Source: an uncultured Oscillospiraceae bacterium (GTDB lineage Bacteria > Bacillota > Clostridia > Oscillospirales > Oscillospiraceae). Taken from it: a stretch of DNA of 64,000 nt. The position numbers were made by a program, and so were the translations under genes. Below the pieces are notes generated by a model that saw nothing but the letters and a program-made list of their open reading frames with translations, made no database searches and had not been told where the DNA came from. The stretch lies in the NCBI GenBank assembly GCA_947627735.1, contig CANQXG010000002.1, forward strand, positions 62,001-126,000. The letters run 5' to 3'. Shown piece after piece: positions 25,849 through 33,347 of this stretch (positions are counted from its first letter, which is position 1; each line of letters opens with the position of its first letter).

Positions 25849-25973
25849 GCCTCCCCTGTGCAAGGGGAGGTGGGCCGCCAAAGGCGGCTCGGAGGGGTTG
25901 TCAGACAATCTCGTCGGACAATCCCTCAGTCACCGCCTGGCGGCGGCGACAGCTCCCTTTACACAAGGGAGCC
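25849..25973. repeat. palindromic composite repeat, copy C (minimal 125-base unit)
   Basis: The cleanest copy has five successive hairpins. They are CCTCCCC(TGTGC)AAGGGGAGG; GCCGCC(AAA)GGCGGC; GAGGGGTTGTC paired with GACAATCCCTC; CCGCCTGGCGG; and CTCCCTT(TACAC)AAGGGAG. Left and right terminal hairpins are inverted copies of each other. It fills most of the 286-base gap before the MBL gene start; the remainder shows nothing further. Confidence 0.85.
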
Positions 25974-26047
25974 GTCAATAATGTGCGCCTGCGGCACGTT
26001 TAATTCCGATGTTTTGTTCTAACTCTCCCCCGACAAACGGGAAGCGG

Positions 26048-26383
26048 TCAATTTCCCTTATCTATGCGCTCTTTCCACTGGCTGTATTCCGGCGTCGCAT
26101 CCCATTCCAGTGCCCTGTCGATATAATACTCCGCCAGCTCGCAGGACGCCGGGGGCGTCAACGGCACGAAAAGATAATACGCCATCAAAAACGCGCAGCG
26201 GGCGGCGGCTTTCAAACGGTCCTCGCTCTGGAACCTGTGCAGCGACGCCTCCAATACGAAGAACAGGTCAAGCCGGTCCACCTCATCTTCATCCGCATAA
26301 AAGCCGTCAAGATCGGCAGGGGTCAATGCAAAGATGGCTTGTTCATCAAAATATGGGTGTCCGAAGTCTATGCTGATCTTCAT
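26048..26383 (-). CDS. hypothetical protein, 111 residues
   Basis: A short soluble protein starting MKISIDFGHPYFDEQAIFAL. It is acidic in the first half (YADEDEVDRLDLFFVLEASLH) and helical in the second (AARCAFLMAYYLF, ELAEYYIDRALEW). No signal peptide, metal motif or known family is visible. GGGGGAGAAACGC precedes the ATG, similar to the MBL gene's leader. It has its own promoter at 26422-26451 and is divergent from the membrane-protein gene at 26701. Codon use is less GC-rich than the core genome, as in the two preceding genes. Confidence 0.7.
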   Translation of the reverse strand: MKISIDFGHPYFDEQAIFALTPADLDGFYADEDEVDRLDLFFVLEASLHRFQSEDRLKAAARCAFLMAYYLFVPLTPPASCELAEYYIDRALEWDATPEYSQWKERIDKGN

Positions 26384-26421
26384 GCGTTTCTCCCCCCGAT
26401 CCCGATCTGCTGCGCTGTTCC

Positions 26422-26451
26422 ATTATACCATGTCGCGCGGTTCCGGCGCAA
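26422..26451 (-). promoter_or_regulatory. promoter for the 111-residue protein
   Basis: On the minus strand TTGCGC and TATAAT are 18 bases apart, ending 38 bases before the ATG. The -10 context ACATGGTATAAT is identical in the opposite-facing promoter at 26603-26631. Confidence 0.72.
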
Positions 26452-26602
26452 GCCGGGAGCGCGACCGGTATCTTTTTGGTATAACAGCGCGGAGCGTCTG
26501 TTGTACTACGGCGGGCGGGAAAGCGCAAGGCGCCCGGCGCCGGCGTCTGCGGCCGGGCCGGGAGCGGAAGAAATTTGCGGGCGGCCCCGATGCTGCTCCC
26601 CC

Positions 26603-26631
26603 TTGCGCGAAGGCGCACCACATGGTATAAT
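26603..26631 (+). promoter_or_regulatory. promoter for the membrane protein at 26701
   Basis: TTGCGC and TATAAT are 17 bases apart, about 70 bases before the ATG. With the divergent promoter at 26422 it accounts for the 317-base gap 26384-26700; the GC-rich stretch between them shows no other feature. Confidence 0.72.
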
Positions 26632-26700
26632 ACTTTTATGTATATTCCCGGTCCTGCCAAAATATGCCGGCTCGCGTGAGGCGGCGGAAGGAGGAACGCC

Positions 26701-27336
26701 ATGAATAAAAAAGTCGCCGCCGGCGTGGCGGCTGTGATCCTGGCCGCCAGCGTGGGAACCAACCGGACATTCGAGGCGGCGGAGCTGATACATAGCGCGG
26801 ACTACCTGGCCCGCCATACCGAGCACGCGCCCATCCGCCTTGCCGGGGAGGATGCCCTGGCCCAGCTGGAGGACTATGAGCGCATCACCCTACCCGACGC
26901 GGCCCGGGCCTGGTTCATCCGGCTGCCCGTGGCGGTGAAGTCGGCGCTGCTGCTGCCCCTGTGGGCGCTGGGCGCTATCCCGGCGGCGCTGCTGACGGCG
27001 CTGGGGCCGGTGTGGAGCGCGATATTGGGCCTGCTGCTGCAGATCGCGGTGCTGCTGGGGCTGTTCTGCGGGGTGTATAAGCTGCTGTTCCCCGACAGAA
27101 AGGTGCGGGAGCTGTTCCGGAAGAAGAACCTGAAGTGGCTGCTGCTGGGCGCGGTGACGGTGACTGCCGCCAATGTGCTCTTGACCCAGCTGTGGACCGG
27201 CTGGCCCGTGCTGCGGGCGGTGCTGCTGGCCGGCGTGGGAGCGCTGGTGCTGGCGCTGCTGTGGAAGCGGCTGTGCGGCGCGTTCAAGGCCCCGGAGCCG
27301 GACGTGGTGAAGACCCGGCTGATGCTGGACTTCTGA
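26701..27336 (+). CDS. membrane protein of unknown function
   Basis: A 211-residue protein with GGAAGGAGG six bases before the ATG. The N-terminus (MNKKVAAGVAAVILAASVG) is a signal anchor or cleavable signal. A soluble stretch follows to about residue 75. Three or four strongly hydrophobic helices come next (LLLPLWALGAIPAALLTALG, ILGLLLQIAVLLGLFCGVY, WLLLGAVTVTAANVLL, LLAGVGALVLALLW). The C-terminus KAPEPDVVKTRLMLDF is soluble. I do not recognise it. It is monocistronic: its own promoter in front, a terminator 20 bases behind. Confidence 0.72.
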   Translation: MNKKVAAGVAAVILAASVGTNRTFEAAELIHSADYLARHTEHAPIRLAGEDALAQLEDYERITLPDAARAWFIRLPVAVKSALLLPLWALGAIPAALLTALGPVWSAILGLLLQIAVLLGLFCGVYKLLFPDRKVRELFRKKNLKWLLLGAVTVTAANVLLTQLWTGWPVLRAVLLAGVGALVLALLWKRLCGAFKAPEPDVVKTRLMLDF

Positions 27337-27355
27337 AAAGAGGATATGACCCGAA

Positions 27356-27388
27356 CGGGCCGCCGGAGCATCCGGCGGCCCGCTTTTT
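27356..27388 (+). terminator. intrinsic terminator
   Basis: A perfect 11-base stem (CGGGCCGCCGG, loop AGCAT, CCGGCGGCCCG) followed by CTTTTTG, closing the 26701 gene. Confidence 0.9.
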
Positions 27389-27423
27389 GCCCTGTCCGCC
27401 GCCGGCGGGGACGGGCTGCGCCG

Positions 27424-27452
27424 TTGACAAAGGCGGGGCGGACGGGTATACT
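27424..27452 (+). promoter_or_regulatory. sigma-A promoter for the mrp/two-component operon
   Basis: Consensus TTGACA and TATACT are separated by 17 bases; the mrp ATG follows about 57 bases downstream. Confidence 0.87.
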
Positions 27453-27509
27453 TAGAGCCGAACGTGACCGGGCACAGGCCCGGATATGACAGGCAAGGAG
27501 CGACGAACC

Positions 27510-28328
27510 ATGAGCGAAGAGTGTTCTCACAACTGCGACAGCTGCGGCGCCGACTGCGCCCAGCGCCAGGGACCGGCCAGCCTTCTGGAGCCGGCCAATG
27601 AGCTTTCCAAGATAGGCCGGGTCATCGCCGTCATCAGCGGCAAGGGCGGCGTGGGCAAGAGCACCGTCACCTCCCTTCTGGCGGTGGCCGCCGCCAAGAG
27701 CGGCAAGCGGGTGGGCATCCTGGACGCGGACATCACCGGCCCTTCCATCCCCACCGCCTTCGGCGTCCATGAGCGGCCCTACGGCACCGACAAGGGCATG
27801 CCCGCCCTGGTCAGCCGCACGGGGATCAGGCTGATGAGCATCAATCTGCTGCTGGACAACCAGACCGACCCGGTGGTCTGGCGTGGTCCTGTGATCGCCT
27901 CGGCGGTGAAGCAGTTCTGGACGGACGTGATCTGGGGAGAGCTGGATTACCTGTTCGTGGACATGCCTCCCGGGACCGGGGACGTGCCTCTGACGGTGTT
28001 CCAGTCCCTGCCGGTGAACGGCGCGGTGGTGGTGACTACCCCCCAGGAGCTGGTGGGCATGATCGTGGAGAAGGCCGTGAACATGGCCCGGATGATGGAC
28101 GTGCCGGTGATGGGCATGGTGGAGAACATGTCCTGGTACGAGTGCCCCTGCTGCGGCCAGAAGCTGCCCATCTTCGGCCAGAGCCACCTGGAGGAGCTGG
28201 GGGAGCGCTTCGGCCTGGACAACCTGGCCAGCCTGCCCCTGGACCCGTCGGTGGCCACGCTGTTCGACCACGGCCAGGCGGAGGAGGCGGACGTGTCCCG
28301 GCTGTGGGAGTTCGCCCGGAAGCTGTAA
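27510..28328 (+). CDS. Mrp/NBP35-family Fe-S cluster carrier ATPase
   Basis: A 272-residue P-loop ATPase. The N-terminus has a C-x3-C-x2-C-x3-C set (C5, C9, C12, C16) like eukaryotic NBP35. The deviant Walker A is SGKGGVGKST at residues 43-52. LFVDMPPGTGD is the switch, and YECPCCGQK carries the C-x2-C that binds the bridging Fe-S cluster. It loads or transfers Fe-S clusters to apo-proteins, relevant here to hydrogenase and reductases. ATG 27510 is used because AAGGAG lies nine bases upstream; ATG 27486 is less likely. It is the first gene of an operon with a two-component system. Confidence 0.93.
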   Translation: MSEECSHNCDSCGADCAQRQGPASLLEPANELSKIGRVIAVISGKGGVGKSTVTSLLAVAAAKSGKRVGILDADITGPSIPTAFGVHERPYGTDKGMPALVSRTGIRLMSINLLLDNQTDPVVWRGPVIASAVKQFWTDVIWGELDYLFVDMPPGTGDVPLTVFQSLPVNGAVVVTTPQELVGMIVEKAVNMARMMDVPVMGMVENMSWYECPCCGQKLPIFGQSHLEELGERFGLDNLASLPLDPSVATLFDHGQAEEADVSRLWEFARKL

Positions 28329-28343
28329 AAAAGGACTGGCGGC

Positions 28344-28997
28344 ATGATACGTGTATTGGTGGTGGACGATGAAAAGCCCATCTCCGACCTGATCCGCATG
28401 AGCCTGCAGAAGGCGGGCTATGAGTGCGTGTGCGTGTTCGACGGGCTGAGCGCGGCGGACGCGCTGGAGCGGGACCGGTTCGATCTGGTGCTGCTGGACG
28501 TGATGCTCCCCGGGGTGGACGGCTTCTCCCTGATGGACTATATCCGGCCCCTGAACGTGCCGGTCATATTCCTGACGGCGAAGAACGCCCTGGACGACCG
28601 GGTGAAGGGGCTGAAGATGGGGGCGGAGGACTATATCGTCAAGCCCTTCGAGGTGCTGGAGCTGCTGGCCCGGGTGGAGGTGGTGCTCCGCCGGTACAAC
28701 AAGCTGGACGAGATACTGCATGTGGGCGGTCTGGAGATCGACACCCGCTCCCTCACCGTGACCCGGCAGGGGGAGGATATCCCCCTCACCGCCAAGGAAT
28801 TTGAGCTGCTGCTCCTGTTTGCCCGCAATCCCGGCGTGGCCCTGTACCGGGAGACCATCTACGAGCGGGTGTGGGGCGGCGACTGGCTCAGCGGCAGCCG
28901 CACGGTGGACCTGCACGTGCAGCGGCTGCGGAAAAAGGTGGGCTGGGAGGACCGGCTGGTCGCCTTGCCCAAGGTGGGCTATCGACTGGAAGTATAA
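28344..28997 (+). CDS. OmpR/PhoB-family response regulator
   Basis: A 217-residue regulator. The receiver domain has acidic pocket VDDE (residues 7-10), phospho-acceptor D52 in LLDVMLPG and K101-type KPF (IVKPFEVLELLARV). The C-terminal winged helix is at about residues 125-217 (LTAKEFELLLLFARNPG ... SRTVDLHVQRLRKKVG). AAAGGACT precedes the ATG. The sensor kinase gene starts one base after its TAA, so they are coupled. The targets are unknown; the co-transcribed secreted protein at 30393 may be part of the signal pathway. Confidence 0.95.
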   Translation: MIRVLVVDDEKPISDLIRMSLQKAGYECVCVFDGLSAADALERDRFDLVLLDVMLPGVDGFSLMDYIRPLNVPVIFLTAKNALDDRVKGLKMGAEDYIVKPFEVLELLARVEVVLRRYNKLDEILHVGGLEIDTRSLTVTRQGEDIPLTAKEFELLLLFARNPGVALYRETIYERVWGGDWLSGSRTVDLHVQRLRKKVGWEDRLVALPKVGYRLEV

Positions 28998-28998
28998 G

Positions 28999-30396
28999 AT
29001 GAAATTTCGCCTGCGGATGACGCTGTGCATCGTGATGCTCCTGGCCCTGGTGTTCGGGGCCGGGGGCAGCATACTCATATCCGTCTCCTTCCGGGAGAGT
29101 CTGGACAGCGAGCGGACCATCGCCGTGCGCAGCCACCGGATGGTGGCCAACACCATGGTCCTGGCCAACGATATCTCCTCCCAGCCCGGCTATGCCGGAC
29201 TGGTGGATACCCTGCGCCAGCTGGACGGACAGGGGGAGTCGGTGTGGAGCGGCATCCGCCTGACGGACGGCTCGGGCACCCTCTATCAGAGCGGGCAGCT
29301 GCCCTTCGCCGACACCGCCGCCGGGGAGCCGGGCAAGTGCTATGTGCGGCTGTATGACGGCGACGGGGAGGGCGTGCTGCAGGTGTCCGGCACGATCCAG
29401 GTCAACAGCGGCGCGGCGCTGTACCTGGACGCGGGCTACAGCGTCGGCCACCTCTACTCCGTGCGCCGGATCCAGCTGCGCATCTACTACCAGCTGCTGG
29501 CGGCGGTGGTGGCGCTGGGGGCGCTGATGAGCTGGGCATTGTCGGTGCTGCTGACCCGCCCGCTGTATCAGCTCAGCCGGGTCACCCGCCAGATCGCGGG
29601 GGGCAACCTGGCCAGCCGGGCCAACATCCGCTCCGGGGACGAGTTCGAGCAGCTGGCCGCGGATTTCAACCGCATGACCGACCGGGTGGAGGAGGACATG
29701 GCCGCCCTGCAGGACGCCATGCGCCGGCAGGAGGAGTTCATGGGTTCCTTTGCCCACGAGATGAAGACCCCCATGACCTCCATCATCGGCTACGCCGATC
29801 TGCTGCGGGGCCAGGGGCTGTCGGAGGAGGACCAGCAGCAGGCCGCCAACTACATCTTCTCTGAGGGGAAGCGGCTGGAGAGCCTGTCGCTGAAGCTGCT
29901 GGACCTGCTGGTGCTGCGCCGGCGGGACTTCACCCTGACCGAGGCGTCCCCGGCGGCGGTGATCCAGTCGCTGGTGAAGGTGCTGCGCCCCGCCATGGCG
30001 GAGCGGGAGGTGACGCTCCAGTGCCGGTGCCAGCCTGGCCGGTGCCGGATGGAACCGGACCTGGTGAAGAGCCTGGTGATAAACCTGGTGGACAACGCCC
30101 GCAAGGCCATGGACGGGCCGGGGAACATCTTCGTGCTGTCGGAGATGACCGACACCGGCTGCCGCATCCGGGTGGTGGACAATGGCCGGGGCATGCCCCC
30201 GTCGGAGATCAGCCGGATCACCGAGGCGTTCTACCGGGTGGACAAGTCCCGCTCCCGGGCCCAGGGAGGCGTGGGGCTGGGCCTGGCCCTGTGCCAGGAG
30301 ATCGTAGGGCTGCATGAGGGGACCATGGAGTTTCAGAGCGCCGAGGGCAAGGGCACCATCGTGACGGTGACGCTGAACGGAGGGCGGGCGGTATGA
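28999..30396 (+). CDS. sensor histidine kinase with HAMP domain
   Basis: A 465-residue kinase, coding from ATG 28999 one base after the regulator stop. TM1 is about residues 8-30, an extracellular domain of roughly 125 residues follows, and TM2 is about 164-186. HAMP comes next (LTRPLYQLSRVTRQIAGGN). H253 in SFAHEMKTPM is the phosphorylation site. The ATPase has an N box (LVDNARKAM), G1 (DNGRGMP) and G2 (GVGLGLAL). The sensory domain is unlike a known ligand fold to my eye. Its stop overlaps the next gene by four bases (ATGA). Confidence 0.95.
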   Translation: MKFRLRMTLCIVMLLALVFGAGGSILISVSFRESLDSERTIAVRSHRMVANTMVLANDISSQPGYAGLVDTLRQLDGQGESVWSGIRLTDGSGTLYQSGQLPFADTAAGEPGKCYVRLYDGDGEGVLQVSGTIQVNSGAALYLDAGYSVGHLYSVRRIQLRIYYQLLAAVVALGALMSWALSVLLTRPLYQLSRVTRQIAGGNLASRANIRSGDEFEQLAADFNRMTDRVEEDMAALQDAMRRQEEFMGSFAHEMKTPMTSIIGYADLLRGQGLSEEDQQQAANYIFSEGKRLESLSLKLLDLLVLRRRDFTLTEASPAAVIQSLVKVLRPAMAEREVTLQCRCQPGRCRMEPDLVKSLVINLVDNARKAMDGPGNIFVLSEMTDTGCRIRVVDNGRGMPPSEISRITEAFYRVDKSRSRAQGGVGLGLALCQEIVGLHEGTMEFQSAEGKGTIVTVTLNGGRAV

Positions 30397-31343
30397 CGAG
30401 AAAAACGATCGCCTGGCTGCTGACGGCGGCGCTGGTGGTGGCGGCCAGCGCCCTGCTGCCGGAGGTAGCGCTGCACGTGCAGGACGAGCGCCTGGCCCGG
30501 ACGGTGCAGACCATGGACATGGAAACGCTGGACCTGGACCTGCTCAGCGACCTGTGCCTGGCGGACACCCTGTATCTGGTGCAGAACGCCCGGTCCCGGG
30601 TGGTGCTGGAAAATGGCCGGGTGATGACCGAAGGGGAGGCCGGCGGTGCCGCGGCGGACGCCCTGAACGGGATATTCGAGAGCCTTGGGAACTACCTGGA
30701 GATACAGGACTATGAGGCCCGCCCCGTGCTGATGACGGGGCAGGACGGCAGCTGCGTGGTGCTGTGGCAGGTGACTGTCACCGGTCTGTCCGCGGAGCCT
30801 GTCAACATCGCCGCCAGCTGGTACGGGCCGGAATATGCCGATTGGGAAGACCCGTGCGACACACCCTATACCGCCGCCGTGCTGGTGGACGACCGGAGCG
30901 GGTGCGTGGTGAGCCTGCAGATGGACTGGCGCTCGCCTACCCCCACCGCCGCCGCCTATCCCACTGCCCAGCCCACCCCCGGGTCCGAGGCCAGCTGGCC
31001 CGTGGACGGCGAGGTCATCCGGGCCTCCCTGGTGGATCTGCGGTCGTTCCTGCTAGACAACATGTACTGGCGCTGCTGGAAGATCCTGCAGGGTCAGGGC
31101 CGGGAGTATCAGGACGAGTTCGGGTCGTACTTTCCGGACATGGGGGAGATCCCGGACGGGATGTTAGATCCGAACGCGATCCTGGACAGGCAGATGGCCG
31201 GGGTGACAGGCGATCCGCTCATCATCTCCAGCGACGGGATGGACTACGCGTCTTGGTATTTGACCACCAGCGTGGGAGAGACCTTCGTCGTGCGGGGATA
31301 CTGGGACCTGGACCGGCTCAGCTTCAACCCGCCGGGAGCATGA
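30393..31343 (+). CDS. secreted or membrane-anchored protein coupled to a two-component system
   Basis: A 316-residue protein. The start ATG lies in the kinase stop (ATGA at 30393). An N-terminal hydrophobic segment (TIAWLLTAALVVAASALL) exports or anchors it; the rest is soluble, with beta-rich Val/Trp-containing segments and a Pro/Thr-rich patch near residues 188-203. No family is recognised. Co-translation with the sensor suggests an accessory surface protein that modulates the kinase, as seen with YycH/YycI-type partners, but no sequence similarity to them is evident. It ends 21 bases before a strong palindrome at 31365. Confidence 0.75.
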   Translation: MTRKTIAWLLTAALVVAASALLPEVALHVQDERLARTVQTMDMETLDLDLLSDLCLADTLYLVQNARSRVVLENGRVMTEGEAGGAAADALNGIFESLGNYLEIQDYEARPVLMTGQDGSCVVLWQVTVTGLSAEPVNIAASWYGPEYADWEDPCDTPYTAAVLVDDRSGCVVSLQMDWRSPTPTAAAYPTAQPTPGSEASWPVDGEVIRASLVDLRSFLLDNMYWRCWKILQGQGREYQDEFGSYFPDMGEIPDGMLDPNAILDRQMAGVTGDPLIISSDGMDYASWYLTTSVGETFVVRGYWDLDRLSFNPPGA

Positions 31344-31364
31344 TTATGTAAACTAAAGCGACAA

Positions 31365-31400
31365 GAAGAGGCCGCGCACCATTCGGTGCGCGGCCTCTTC
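31365..31400. terminator. 16-base perfect palindrome, probable terminator
   Basis: GAAGAGGCCGCGCACC, loop ATTC, GGTGCGCGGCCTCTTC. A near-identical copy (13-base stem, loop GTTC) lies at 31678-31707 next to the end of the convergent ridA gene. No long T-run follows either copy. Confidence 0.65.
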
Positions 31401-31707
31401 AGACTGTCAGAGAAAGGATGAATGGGAGCGAAGGCCGGTCAGGCCGAGCCGCGTCGTCGATGCGCGCCAGCTAGGTCGAACTTTGCCGCAAGCGACAAAG
31501 TTCAAATAGCGGCGGCATCTCCTCTTCCCAAAAGGCTGGCGAACCTTTTGGGAACCCTGGCCGCGCGTGAAATCCAAAATCCCGGAAACAAGGGATTTTG
31601 GATTATGCCGGCGGGATTCACTTCCGCCGAGCAGATTCAATCAGAGCGGTCAAAAAACTCGTTTTTTGACAAGCTCAGAGGCCGCGCACCGTTCGGTGCG
31701 CGGCCTC
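31365..31707. repeat. cluster of six palindromes between convergent operons
   Basis: In order: 31365-31400 (above); 31478-31503 (GAACTTTG ... CAAAGTTC); 31525-31554 (TTCCCAAAAGG ... CCTTTTGGGAA); 31571-31604 (AATCCAAAATCCC ... GGGATTTTGGATT, perfect 13 bases); 31649-31670 (GTCAAAAAAC ... GTTTTTTGAC); 31678-31707 (second copy of the first). The 377-base gap 31344-31720 contains no ORF with native codon use. The third belongs to the CCAAAAGG palindrome family seen at 11279, 21931 and 24273. Confidence 0.85.
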
Positions 31708-31720
31708 CTGCCGTGAAGGG

Positions 31721-32095
31721 TCACTTCAGCTCCGCGATGACCTCGATCTCGCACAGGACCTGCTTGGGCAGCTCCTTCACCGCCACGCAGGAGCGGGCGG
31801 GCTTGCCGGTGAAGTGCTTGCCGTACACGCCGTTGAAGGCGGCGAAGTCGCCCATATCCGCCAGGAAACAGGTGGTCTTCACCACGTCCTCAAAGGTGAG
31901 GCCGTTGGCCGCCAGGATGGCGCCCACGTTGGCGCAGCACTGCTCGGCCTGCTCCTCGATGGTGGTGCCCACGATGGAGCCGTCGGCGGGGGACAGGGGG
32001 ATCTGGCCGGAGGCGAACAGCAGTCCGCCGGTAGCGATGGCCTGGGAGTAGGGGCCGATGGCGGCCGGTGCGTTGGGGGTGGAAGTCTTTTTCAT
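31721..32095 (-). CDS. ridA: RidA-family enamine/imine deaminase
   Basis: A 124-residue YjgF/YER057c/UK114 protein. It reads MKKTSTPNAPAAIGPYSQAIATGGLLFASGQIPL at the start, and a conserved C-terminal arginine lies in GKPARSCVAVKELPK, followed by EIEVIAEL. RidA hydrolyses reactive 2-aminoacrylate and related enamines released by PLP enzymes. It lies 45 bases downstream of the threonine ammonia-lyase on the same strand, exactly the enzyme whose enamine by-product it clears, so the pair makes biochemical sense. GAAAGGACGACATGCC with AAAGGA precedes the ATG. Confidence 0.95.
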   Translation of the reverse strand: MKKTSTPNAPAAIGPYSQAIATGGLLFASGQIPLSPADGSIVGTTIEEQAEQCCANVGAILAANGLTFEDVVKTTCFLADMGDFAAFNGVYGKHFTGKPARSCVAVKELPKQVLCEIEVIAELK

Positions 32096-32140
32096 GGCAT
32101 GTCGTCCTTTCGTTTTGTGGCTGATATATGGACCCCGCCG

Positions 32141-33334
32141 TCACGGGGACAGCAGGGGATAGCCCTTGTCGCGCAGAGCCTGGCGGATGCGGGATACGTG
32201 GGCCTCGTCCCGGGTCTCCAGCACCATGGACACGGTGCACACGGCCACGTCGGACTGGGCGTCCTCCCGGGCGTGGCGGATGCTGACGATGTTGGCCCCG
32301 GTCTGGGACACGATCTGCAGCAGGCCGATCAGGCTGCCGGGCCGGTCCGGCACCCGGGTGGTCAGCTCCGCGATCCGGCCGGATTTCACCAGGCCCTTGG
32401 TGATGACCCGGGACAGGGTGGTCACGTCCACGTTGCCGCCGGAGACCACGCACACCGTCTTTTTCTCCGACACGTCCACCTTGCTGAACAGGCACGCCGC
32501 CACGCTGGCGGCGCCGGCGCCCTCCGCCACGGTCTTCTGGTTCTCCATCAGGGAGAGGATGGCGGCGCATATCTCGTCCTCGGTGACGGTGACGATCCGG
32601 TCCACATACTGCTGGCACAGCTGGAACGTCAGCTTCCCGGGGGTGAGCACGTGGATGCCGTCGGCGATGGTGTCCCGGTCGGGGACGGTGACGATATGGC
32701 CGGCGTGGCGGGAGGCGGCCATGGACCCGGCGGCCTCGGCCTGCACGCCGATGATCCGGCAGGAGGGCTTCAGCGTCTTGATGGCCAGGGCCACGCCGCT
32801 GATAAGCCCGCCGCCGCCGATGGGGCAGACCACCTGCTCCACGTCGGGCAGCTGCTCCATGATCTCCAGGCCGATGGTCCCCTGGCCGGCGATCACATAG
32901 GGGTCGTCGAAGGGGTGGGCGAAGGTATAGCCGTGCTCGCCGGCCAGGCGGGCCGCCTCCCGGGCGGTGTCGTCGTACACCCCGGGCACCAGCACCACCT
33001 CCGCGCCGTAGCCGCGGGTGGCCTCCACCTTGCTGATGGGGGCGCCGGCGGGCATACATATCACCGAGCGGATGCCCAGCTTGGAGGCGGACAGGGCGAT
33101 GCCCTGGGCGTGGTTGCCGGCGGAGCAGGCGATGACGCCCCGGGCGGCCTCCTCCGGGCTGAGGGAGCGGATCTTGTTGTAGGCGCCCCGGAGCTTGAAC
33201 GCGCCGGTGAGCTGCAGGTTCTCCGCCTTGATATAGATGTTGGCCCCCAGGCGGGGGGCGCTCTCCAGGGGCGTGCGCCGGGCGATGCCCCGCAGGGCTT
33301 TCTGGGCGTCCAGGATCATGTCATAGGTTAACAT
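32141..33334 (-). CDS. ilvA: threonine ammonia-lyase (threonine dehydratase) with ACT domain
   Basis: A 397-residue fold-type II PLP enzyme. The PLP lysine is in TGAFKLRGA near residue 54, SAGNHAQGIA follows, and the glycine-rich phosphate loop is GGGGLISG. An ACT domain occupies about residues 325-397 (VPDRPGSLIGLLQIVSQTGANIVSI). Length and single ACT domain are closest to catabolic/TdcB-like or CimA-neighbour types rather than the 514-residue biosynthetic IlvA. The ATG at 33334 follows GGAGGGAATT; the reading extended to 33400 has no ribosome site. Product is 2-oxobutyrate plus ammonia. It is followed by ridA. Confidence 0.93.
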   Translation of the reverse strand: MLTYDMILDAQKALRGIARRTPLESAPRLGANIYIKAENLQLTGAFKLRGAYNKIRSLSPEEAARGVIACSAGNHAQGIALSASKLGIRSVICMPAGAPISKVEATRGYGAEVVLVPGVYDDTAREAARLAGEHGYTFAHPFDDPYVIAGQGTIGLEIMEQLPDVEQVVCPIGGGGLISGVALAIKTLKPSCRIIGVQAEAAGSMAASRHAGHIVTVPDRDTIADGIHVLTPGKLTFQLCQQYVDRIVTVTEDEICAAILSLMENQKTVAEGAGAASVAACLFSKVDVSEKKTVCVVSGGNVDVTTLSRVITKGLVKSGRIAELTTRVPDRPGSLIGLLQIVSQTGANIVSIRHAREDAQSDVAVCTVSMVLETRDEAHVSRIRQALRDKGYPLLSP

Positions 33335-33347
33335 AATTCCCTCCTGT

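Noticed and set aside
26874-29168. 764-codon minus-strand ORF opposite mrp and the response regulator
   Set aside because: It crosses a promoter, a terminator and three well-supported + strand genes; no family is visible.
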